64,000 nucleotides of DNA. Origin: Dioscorea cayenensis subsp. rotundata (taxonomy: Eukaryota; Streptophyta; Magnoliopsida; Dioscoreales; Dioscoreaceae). Of the stretch, positions 51,744 to 60,360 are shown piece by piece (positions within the stretch are counted from its first letter, which is position 1; each line of letters starts with the position of its first letter). The DNA is taken from the NCBI RefSeq assembly GCF_009730915.1, contig NC_052481.1, forward strand, positions 19,712,386 through 19,776,385, given 5' to 3'. The notes beneath the pieces are model-generated. The model ran no database searches, was not told the origin of the DNA, and saw only the letters and a program-made list of their open reading frames with translations. Both the position numbers and the translations under genes were made by a program.

Positions 51744-52795
51744 TTAGACTATATTACGACCGAGTACTTGGACCCGGCGATGTTGGGACAATTTCGGGCG
51801 ACTATGTCCTTCGTGCGTACATAAACCACAACGTTTTCGCTGAACACCTTCCCTAATATCCATCTCGTTACGAATCCTTGTAGATTTTGGTCTTCCTTTC
51901 GTCGGTCTTCTCATCGTAATATTAGGACGTAGACGTGGACCATTATAAGGGTTCCAATATCCCTCATTTGATACTCGGCTCAAACTCTTTACGATATACA
52001 TTAAAAAGCTGCTTTGAAGCCTATACACGCTTGTCAACATACTCCTCCCAATGTAGACGAATATGCGAGCATGTCTGCAAGGACATGTCGACATGGAAAA
52101 TGCAGCGTCTGAAAAGCACCACAGTCGCACCAATGTGATCTTAGGTTGATCACGAAAAGTGCTAGCTTGTCTCCCACATTGCGGGGTGACATCTCATCTA
52201 CCATGAATGACTTCTCTTCACGGCCAAATTGACGAACGTAAATGCCGGACCGCTTGTTGATTTTCTGGATTGCCTTCATTAGTGATTCCGGGAAGATAAG
52301 GCTCGATGCGATCCGAGCTTGCGCCGTACACCTTTCCTTACAAATAACTCCGCAAGTCGAAGTACGCTGACTTAACCATAGTCAGTTATAGGAAGGTTTC
52401 TTGTTCCCTTAAGCAATCGAATTAACACATTCCGCGAGGTTGGTTGTCATGTGACCATATCGCCTCCCTTCTTTATCGAACGCTTGAGCCCACTTCTCCC
52501 GCGGTATGTTATCCAACCATCTCGCCGCCTCTTCATCGTTGTCTCGTAGTAAACCATACCAAGAGTTAAAATCTTGAATGGTTTTCGAATAACTCGCAAT
52601 AAAGTGAACTTAAAAAGTTAAGATAACTTCGATGAATTAACAACAATGTAAGAGTTAGATTAAAAAGTTAATCTTATAACTTGCCAATATCGACAACTAT
52701 TCGTCTGCATTTCTTTGTTTCGAAACGACGCATGAAAATTGGCCGAGATATGTCTAACTGCAATAAACATGTGCACGCACGAGGAGCACTCATCT
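51744..52795 (-). pseudogene. MULE transposase fragment with SWIM zinc finger, several frame breaks
   Basis: Read on the minus strand from about 52795: VHMFIAVRHISANFMRRF, then (after a probable intron at about 52580-52675) WYGLLRDNDEEAARWL, IPREKWAQAFDKEGRRYGHM and TTNLAECVNSI. The frame then breaks into LKGTRNLPIT and further pieces. The SWIM finger is seen at 52279-52034 as WCDCGAFQTLHFPCRHVLAD (CxC...CxH). In another frame follow MRRPTKGRPKSTRI and KRCGLCTHEGHSR, the usual C-terminal basic and zinc-knuckle end. The catalytic DDE core upstream of this is not found; the place where it should lie is filled by the minisatellite. A dead, 5'-truncated transposase. Confidence 0.87.
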
Positions 52796-52884
52796 CACGG
52801 CCAAGCGATCTAAAAAGTCGATTTGATAGATTCATGGCGATCAGATATAAAGCATATTCCTTGTTGTGGTGTTACACTAGAACG

Positions 52885-53515
52885 TCCCAAACACTGAGTG
52901 GTGTAGGTTTGACCGACGTACTTAGTGCCTGACCGTGCAGTTCGACCGTCTCCGCTTGTGCCAAACACCGAGTGGTGCGCAGTTCTGGCCGTGCTTTCAG
53001 ATCTTTCGTGGCGGCGAGTTTGATCGCCCTCGCTTTGGTCCCAATCATCGAGTGGTGCGGGTTTGATTGTCATGGTTTGTCCGATCAGCGAGTGGTGCGA
53101 GGTTTGACGGCAGCACTTTGTCTTGGCTGAGTGCGAGTTGATCATCTCGCTTTGTCCCGATCAACGAGTGGTGCGAGTTTGGCCGGCGTGCCCGTCTTGG
53201 CCGAGTGCGGTTTGAGTCCCATCTGCTTTGTCCCAATCATCTGAGTCGCGCAGTTTGATCATCATAGTTTGTCCCGATCACTGAGTGGTGCAGGGTTTGA
53301 CCAGCGTCTTTGTCTTGCTGGTGTAGGCTTTGAGTATCTGCTTTGTCCCAATCACTCGAGTAGTGCAGGGTTTTGACTAGAGCGTCTTCGTCTGGTAGTG
53401 CGAGGGTTTCGACCGTCCCCGCTTTGTCCTAATCACTTTCGAATAGTGCGGGTTTGGCCGGCGTGCTTAGTGCTTGAGTGCGAGGTTTGGCTGTCACTCT
53501 TGTCCCATCATGAGT
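52885..53515. repeat. Degenerate GC-rich minisatellite inside the MULE
   Basis: About a dozen units of roughly 40-60 bp, each with a GAGTGGTGCG(G)GTTTGACC-like block and a CTTTGTCCCAATCA-like block. Units diverge by substitutions and small indels. It lies between the transposase fragment and the right TIR. Confidence 0.85.
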
Positions 53516-53522
53516 GGACGAT

Positions 53523-53599
53523 ATGAAGTGGGAAGTGGGAAGTGGGAAGTGGGAAGTGTGAAGTGGGAAGTGGGGGCAGTGGGAAGTGTGAAGTGGGTA
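53523..53599. repeat. GAAGTGG heptamer repeat
   Basis: About ten copies of GAAGTGG or GAAGTGT with one GGGGCA interruption, directly after the minisatellite. Confidence 0.9.
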
Positions 53600-53764
53600 T
53601 TATATAAAAAATAATATTAAAATAATTCAACGGATATATTTATATCCGTTAGTAAAAGGTTAATATAGTTGTGTTCATTTGTCGAAAAGCTAAGTAATGA
53701 GAATCTTTTAACAAATTTAAAAACTAACCAACATTTAATGAGAATCTTTAACAAATTTAAAAGC

Positions 53765-54159
53765 TAACCAACATTACCAAGACAAGGAATCCAAGGCTTA
53801 AAATTTAAAAGCTAACAACATTACCGATGACGTAATCCAAGGCTTTAAAACAAAAAAATTTAAAAGCTAACAACATTACTGCGACAGTAATCCAAGGCTT
53901 TAAAAACAAAAAACGGAGTTACTCTCCGTTTTTATTTTTATTAAAAATTTTAAAATAATTTGAAAACGGAGAGTTTCTCCGCTTTCATAATCTTTTAATT
54001 AAAAATAAAACGGGAGAACCTCTCCCTGCTTTTCTATATTTAAAATTATAAAAACCGAAAAACGAAAGCGCCATCTGCTTTTCCACCAACTCACGTATTT
54101 TTGCAGAATAATCCCAAACATGCGTAATTTAGTAATTTTTTGTAATATTTTAAAAAGCC
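53765..54159 (-). repeat. Right TIR of the MULE, with about three sub-repeats
   Basis: Reverse complement of the left TIR with scattered differences. The sub-repeat GGAATCCAAGGCTT (or TAATCCAAGGCTTT) occurs near 53787, 53831 and 53889. Confidence 0.85.
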
Positions 54160-54312
54160 CGTAAACAATAAGGATCCAATTATATTATATCCAATTACTT
54201 TACTCTTTACTCTCTGTCTCTCTCTCTCTCCCTTTCTGCCCTAACCTCCATCCCGATCATCTCCCATCTTCTTCGCCGACGATCGTCCCGATCAGCCTTT
54301 CCCATTCCTCTT

Positions 54313-54775
54313 ATGCTCTCTCTTCTCCGCGAATGCAAATCCACGCCCCATCTCAACCTAACCCTTTGCATCCTCTTCACCTCCGGCCTCTCCTCGCATC
54401 GTACTCGCCTTCACCTCCGCTGCGTTTCATTAAATTAGATCGCTCGCGCCACCGGATTCTTCTTCTTGGAATGCCATCCGATGCTTATTATGCTCTGATG
54501 GTCAGTGAATGCGTGATTCCTAATCAACATACTTATTATCCTTTACTCTTGAAATCTAAGTCCGGAATTGAGAGTAAAAATGTAAACTTGATTCATTCTC
54601 ATATTGTGAAGCTTGGATTTGATTGTGATCCGTTTGTGAGCAACTCTTTTTGTGGTATGTTATGCTGGAGTTGGTGATTTTGAGTCTGTCAGTGAGGTGT
54701 TTGATGAAATGCTCAGAGAGAGAGATAGGAAGATAGTTTCTTGGACTCCTTTGGTTCATGGGCATATCAAGTGAG
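54313..54775 (+). pseudogene. PPR gene fragment (PLS type, N-terminal part), frameshifted
   Basis: ATG 54313 opens MLSLLRECKSTPHLNLTLCI and LFTSGLSSHRTR, a typical start of a PLS-class PPR protein. The frame soon breaks. A second frame reads YYALMVSECVIPNQHTYYPL, SKNVNLIHSHIVKLGFDCD and PFVSNSF; a third reads GVGDFESVSEVFDEMLR and IVSWTPLVHGHI-type sequence. Nothing of the later repeats follows. The fragment is flanked by the inverted arms of the outer structure and its probable 5' leader lies inside the left arm. It is a captured or broken gene piece, not a working gene. Confidence 0.78.
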
Positions 54776-54910
54776 GTTTTCCAGGAAAAGATTTGAGTTT
54801 TTTTGTGAAGATAAAAAATGAAGATGTTGAGATTGATGAGGTTAACTATTGTTATTGTAATTAAGAATGCAGGGATGGTTGGAAATGTTTGGTTTGGGAG
54901 ATGCATACAT

Positions 54911-54978
54911 GGGGAGGGCTGATCGGGACGCTCGTCGGAGAAGAGGATGGGAGATGATTGGGATGGAGGTTGGGGGAG

Positions 54979-55022
<44 letters not shown>

Positions 55023-55905
55023 AAGAGTAAAGTAATTAGGGTTATGAAATCTGGTTTGGATATAATTGGATCCAAACTGTTATGTTATTTTAATATTTGA
55101 TTTTTCACTTTTTATTTATTTTTTCTTTGTAGTCATTTATTAAAAAAAATCCACATGTGAGGATTAAGTTTTTAACTATTTTAAAAAAATATATTATATA
55201 TTGGCTATACTAACATAATTAGATTTGGACAGTAAATATGACAGTCATCTTGAATCGGACTAATTGGACACATTTGAAACAGTATAAGAATTTGGAAAGA
55301 GTAAAAAGAAAAAAAACAATACAAGGATAATAAAATTACGTTTTGAAAAATATAGAGATTACTCTCATAATTTAAGATTAATGTGTGGTTTATTTTACAT
55401 GGGGAGGGCTGATCGGGACGCTCGTCGGAGAAGAGGATGGGAGATGATTGGGATGGAGGTTGGGGGAGAAATTGAGAGAGAGAGAGAGAGAGTAAAGAGT
55501 AAAGAGTAAAGTAATTAGGGTTATGAAATCTGGTTTGGATATGATATAATTGGATCCAAACTGTTATGTTATTTTAATATTTGATTTTTCACTTTTTATT
55601 TATTTTTTCTTTGTAGTCATTTATTAAAAAAAATCCACATGTGAGGATTAAGTTTTTAACTATTTAAAAATATATATATATATATATATATATTGGCCAT
55701 GCTAACATAATTAGACTTGGACAGCAAATATGATGGTCATCTTGAATCCGACTAATTGGACACATTTGAAACAATATAAGAATTTGGAAAGAGTAAAAAG
55801 AAAAAAAATACAAGGATAATAAAATTACGTTTTGAAAAGTATAGTATAGAGATTGCACGGAGAATTACTCTCATAATTTAAGATTAATGTGTGGTTTATT
55901 TTACA
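54911..55905. repeat. Tandem duplication, two units of about 490 and 505 bp
   Basis: Unit 1 (54911-55400) and unit 2 (55401-55905) both start GGGGAGGGCTGATCGGGACG and end TGTGGTTTATTTTACAT. They differ by a longer (GA)n in unit 1, a (TA)n expansion in unit 2, and a short segment around GATTGCACGGAGAA present only in unit 2. ACAT precedes unit 1, ends unit 1 and ends unit 2, a likely microhomology at the junction. Confidence 0.92.
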
Positions 55906-56240
55906 TTTTGTTAAAAGAAAATTGTGAATAATTATATGTACGGTAATATTTAAATTTTTTTTTAAAAAAATATATAATATATTAGATCATTAAAAAGGAG
56001 GATTTGGGCATATGATTCATGCATAGGGATTATGATGATGATGATATATCCCTGTTGTCGTGGTTTTACATGACAAGGTTGCTTATTGTTGGCCCTTGAA
56101 CCAAATCACCCCGACACAAAAGTTTAATTAAAGAAAGCCTCAACACACCCCTCCTATCCCAACATCACCAATAAATACTTCACTTTTGTACTGCTCCATA
56201 AAATAAATATATATTTATATCTATGTTAATAGAATTTACA
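55906..56240. other. Intergenic DNA
   Basis: AT-rich, with a small (GAT)n patch near 56034-56046. Nothing else recognised. Confidence 0.5.
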
Positions 56241-56242
56241 TT

Positions 56243-56605
56243 AATTTAATTTAAATTGTTTAATTAAATACTCTCTCAATTTTTTTTTACTTGTCACATT
56301 AAAATTTTATATATATATAATTATTATTAAAAGATTGGTGCTTTATTATATCAAATATTTTACAGTATTTTAATTTAAACTGTTCAATTAAATACTCAAT
56401 TTTTTGTACTTATCACATTAAAAATTTTCTTATATAATTATTATTAAAAGATTGGTGCTTTAATATATCGAATATTTTACAATATTTTAATTTAAACTGT
56501 TCAATTAAATACTCTCTCAATTTTTTTTACTTGTCACGTTAAAATTTTTCATATATAATTATTATTAAAAGATTGGTGCTTTAATATATTGAATTGAATT
56601 GTTTT
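56243..56605. repeat. Three tandem units of about 115-120 bp
   Basis: Each unit has TTAATTTAAA(C/T)TGTTNAATTA-type sequence, AAATACT(CTCT)CAATTTTTT, CTT(G/A)TCAC(A/G)TTAAAA, then AATTATTATTAAAAGATTGG and TGCTTTA. Unit starts are near 56243, 56370 and 56488. The middle unit lacks the CTCT. Confidence 0.88.
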
Positions 56606-56742
56606 ATTTTATTATTTTTAAAAATATAAATAATTATCTTATCTTTTTAAAAATTAGTAATAGATCAATTTAATTAATGATAAATTAAAGTCTTTTACTC
56701 ATTAAATAATAAATTATGATATTATTTATAAATTAATAATAA

Positions 56743-56775
<33 letters not shown>

Positions 56776-57880
56776 AATATTATATTAATTAATTATACTA
56801 TCTTATTTTATTTTTAATGTTATAGTTTTTTCCCTCTCTCTTATATACAAAAAGTTAAATTTTTCAATCAATTATTTATATTTGATATTTTTAAATTAGT
56901 CATCAAGCTCTTATTAAAAGATTTCCCCGCCAAAACTTTAAATATTCTAATAATATTAAAGTATTTATAATATAATATATATATTATATTATATTATATA
57001 ATTTTATGAAAATTTTAAGTCGTCTTATCTCATAATATATAATAAAACTAATTTGCATGTTTCAATAATCAAATTTTAAAACTAGTCTATTTTTAAAATT
57101 AATAAATACAATATTTTATATTATTTAATTTTTAATGTAATAATTTTTTTTTATGTAAATGGGAAGCTAGAACAAGTTTTCATCAATGAATTATTGAGAT
57201 TAATCTTTTTAAAACAACTTCTTATATAGCGAGATTTCATAAGATGGTTTTCATGATAAACAAGTTTTTTGCTTTTATTAGTTTTTTTATTTAATATATT
57301 ATTACATGTCTTAAGTTTATATTTTGTATTTACAAATTATTTGAGTGTAGCTTGCTAGAAATTTTTTTTGGGCACACTAAACTATAATTTTTTTCAATTT
57401 AGTAACTCAATTTTATTTTGAATCAAATTAGTAAGTTATTTCGATTAAATATCACCTACAGGTCACCCGAGTGTTTTCCACAACTCCTTTGATGATGTCT
57501 CTGTTGGAGAAGCCCAATCAGCACCCTGTTGACATGTCATTTACCTTAGGCGCTGTGTCCACATCATCTAAGTCATTCCACGATGGATAGATCCCGCCAT
57601 GTCACCAAATCTCAAGAGACCTAGTTAGAGAATTTACACAATACACAATTAATATATTTAAGCATGCATTATTTAAAGTAGACATCTATAAATTCTCCAT
57701 ATACCAAATTTACATGGCTCTTAAGTAGAAAAGCAAACTTGTAAACAACACCTATGTTTGTTGTCATCATCTGAATCTTTTACACCTGAAATTAGAAAAA
57801 AAAAAAATTAATATTAAGTCTGCCCATTTTCTCAAGGACAACATACATAAAATCAAATAATTGAGGAAAAAAACATAAAT
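56606..57880. other. Very AT-rich intergenic DNA
   Basis: Has (AAAT)n at about 56739-56771 and TATA-rich stretches near 56960-57000. A block at 57400-57620 is less AT-rich and transposon-like but unassigned. No gene seen. Confidence 0.5.
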
Positions 57881-57889
57881 TTTATTCCT

Positions 57890-59480
57890 CCCCTATTCTG
57901 AGGGATGAGCGGAGACGCTGGCCCCATGTTTGTTCCCTCGACGGTCACGTGTATGTGATGCCTCCTTCCTTTTTCCCATGCGGGCAGTAGAGGAGTGGGG
58001 AGCTTCCTTGGCCCTTTGATGTCGAGGAGGAAGTTGAGGGAGCGTTGCAGCTTCTTGACCTCGATATTCGGGGACACGGGAATTGCCATCCTTGTGGTGT
58101 TTGGTCCTCACGCTGGGCTCGGGAGTGATGGAGCTTGGCCCCGTCTCTGCTGGGTTCTCCTCACTTTGAGGATGATGAGGAGGAGGGAGAGGTTGGTGCT
58201 TTTGTTGCACCCTTGGAGTCATTGTTTAGGGTGGAGCGAGCGAGTGTTGAGGCGGTAGAGCGTGGCTCCCGCGAGGGGGTGTGGAGGTCATTCCTGTTGT
58301 GGTTGTGGTGGAGCGTAGCTCTCATGCCGAAGTGGAGCTAGGTTACTGAATCATAGGAGAGGTTATGGCTGTGGCGGAGCGGAGCTCCCACGCCGGAATG
58401 AAGCTGGGTTACCGAGATGGGGTTCTAGTTGGGGGGGTGGAGGCCATTCCAGTGGAGGTGGTGGAGCGGAGCTCCCACGCCGGGTGTGAGCTCATCACCG
58501 AGTCTGAGGTTCCAGCTGATACGGCAGTGGAGCTGAGGCCCCACCAAGCCTGGGAGTCCCGCCGAGGCTGTGGTGGAGTGGGGGTCCCTAGCGGGAGTTG
58601 AACTTGGTAATCGAGATGGGGATACTGGTGAGGCGGTGGTGGAGCGGGGCTCTCGTGCCGGTGTGATGCTTGGTCACCGAGATGGGGCCGCCAGGATCGT
58701 GGGCGAGCGGAGCTCCCAAGACAAGGTGGGTCTGCGGCGGAGCACGCATGTTGGTTGGCATCATCGGCACTCCTAGTTGACAAGATGTCAGATCAGGGGT
58801 TTATTCGAAGTTTGATATGGTGCTGGTGGTCGAGAGGTGCCGCCTCCCAGCGAAGCTTTGTCTCAGCGGCGCTGGCCGGAGCCTGTGGTGGAGCCGGGTC
58901 GGACTAAGAGCTCGGACGAGGGCTCTGGCCTCAAAGAGATGGCGATCGATTGTTGGGACGAGGAGCGCAGGCGGAGCTCGACTGCAACGACGTGTCGTGT
59001 GTAGGCGCCCTTGACTACGGTGAGGTGATCCACCTCTTTCATGCATTTGTTTTTGGGCTTGAGTATTATTAGCCATGCCGATCCCGGCCTTATTTTCTGT
59101 TTGGTTTAAGGGCCCTTCTTGGTCTTGTGAAGTGAGTTTGATTATACTTCTAATTGGCATTGGGCCACTTCTAGTGGTGAGGGAGTTAAGCAAAGTTAGC
59201 AAGGGGAAGCTGGGTCAAGGCTGGGCCCTAATCCGATCAAGGCCCCGCCGACAGAGGTTCGGGGGAGGACCCGCTTTGGTATTAGGCTAGTTGTTCATGT
59301 CTCCTCTCCTTCCGGGAGTTCCGCGTCACGGGCTTATCTTTATGTTATTGGCCGTGATGTTCTCTCATATCTCGCCCACGCCTAGTGGATTTTCAGATTT
59401 TGGCCTATTTTCTAAAGAATGCAAGTGGTTTATCCACTTTTTCAAAAATAAAAATAAAAATAAAATAAAATAAAATAAAT
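57890..59480. repeat. GC-rich island with degenerate repeat array, probably transposon-derived
   Basis: Sharply GC-richer than both flanks. From about 58230 to 58740 a block GTGGTGGAGCGGAGCTCCCA plus a GGTTACCGAGATGGGG-like block recurs about five times with changes. On the plus strand it can be read in pieces as (V)VERSSHAGxxLGYRDG-like peptide repeats, interrupted by stops and frame changes. The island ends in an A-rich (AAAAT)n tract at about 59443-59480, like the tail of a retroposed element. I do not recognise the protein and cannot name the element. Confidence 0.5.
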
Positions 59481-60360
59481 TAAAATAATAATGCACCTAA
59501 ATGTTTCAGAATGGTCATGTTCAACCTCAAGAATTAATTTCAAATGGCTAGCCATTAATTGTTTGTTCAATATAATAAGAAAAACAACCCAGTGAGGATA
59601 ATGAGCAAGTTCACAATGCATGCAAGTATCGCAGAGTATCAGTAAGCGCATGCTCTAAAACTTTATATTTATATTGAGTTAAAGCAATGATAGAAAGGCA
59701 TCATTAAAACAGAGTAAAAATCTCAAACATAGGCATATGGATGTCTCGGCTATGATTTTCACTGTAGAGTATGATTATGGAGATCTTTAAATCTTATCAT
59801 TTTGTGAGTAAATGTTAAAAGCTCATGAACAACACTTTGAAGTCTGAACATGTGTGACTTGTGTCCCCTAGCAGCAACTCTAAATACAAGTTCATTTCAG
59901 TATTATAATAAATTTTAAGTTATTTGACGTTTGTAAAATCTTAAATTTTTTTATCTGATCCTAGGTAGTCCCAAATTTATCAGACCACAGTTTTCTGTCT
60001 TAGTTGGGCTTACGTTAGTAGCTATAGAGCATCACTACATGACTTCTCTCAAAGATGAGGCTTCAATACCGTTTGCATGTTGTGAATCTCAGCAAACTAG
60101 TGACTTTATTTGTGGTTATGCTCTTTGTTAGTTATCTCCTTGTGTTAATATTTCTGTACATTAGATCATCTACTATATGTGCAAGACTACACTGTTTCGT
60201 GCAACCTTTATTTGGTTTTTATCGTTGCTTGTTTGTGAAATACTTGTCTTTTGTACAAATTGATAAGGTGAAGTTCTATGTACTCTTTCATATTTCTTGT
60301 AGACGGTAAATTTATTCTTAATGTTTATTTTATTTTATTTTATTTTCTATCATCATTTCA
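59481..60360. other. Intergenic DNA before the proteasome pseudogene
   Basis: I looked here for the first exons of the alpha-2 proteasome gene and found none that I could support. Confidence 0.5.

Larger units (their letters stand above)
49739..54159. mobile_element. Mutator-like element (MULE) with long TIRs, PMD gene and transposase, both decayed
   Basis: The left TIR begins GGCTTTTTTAAATATTAC and runs to about 50130. The right TIR is about 53765-54159 and ends GTAATATTTTAAAAAGCC. Both contain GCATGTTTGGGATTATT, CGGGAGAAC/GTTCTCCGC-type blocks and about three sub-repeats with CCTTGGATTCC and AATGTTGNTTAGCTTTTAAA. The flanks CGTAATAATA (left) and CGTAAACAATA (right) look like a degraded target duplication of about 9-11 bp. 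Inside are a PMD gene on the plus strand, a MULE transposase on the minus strand and a minisatellite. The element cannot code for an active enzyme as it stands. Confidence 0.88.
49450..55400. repeat. Outer inverted-repeat structure carrying a PPR fragment, split by a MULE
   Basis: The right arm (about 54905-55400) is the reverse complement, with mismatches, of a left arm now in two pieces: 54160-54308 and about 49450-49738. Inner pieces share CTGATCGGGACGNTCGTCGG, GGGAGATGATNGGGATGGAGG, GAGTAAAGAGTAAAGTAATT and TTGGATCC. Outer pieces share ATTAAAAAAAATC, a TGTGAGGAT block, ACATTTGAAA, AGTATAAGAAT and TTACGTTTTGAAAA. The MULE at 49739-54159 sits exactly between the two left pieces. The loop between the arms (about 54309-54904) holds the PPR fragment. 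The whole looks like an old TIR element with a captured gene piece, or a local inverted duplication. Confidence 0.8.

Noticed and set aside
52810-53236. Minus-strand frames with repeated HHSLIG/ARTAHHS peptides
   Set aside because: They are translations of the minisatellite, not a real protein.
59985-60310. Possible 5' exons of the proteasome pseudogene
   Set aside because: No reading frame gives recognisable alpha-2 sequence, so the pseudogene is taken as 5'-truncated.
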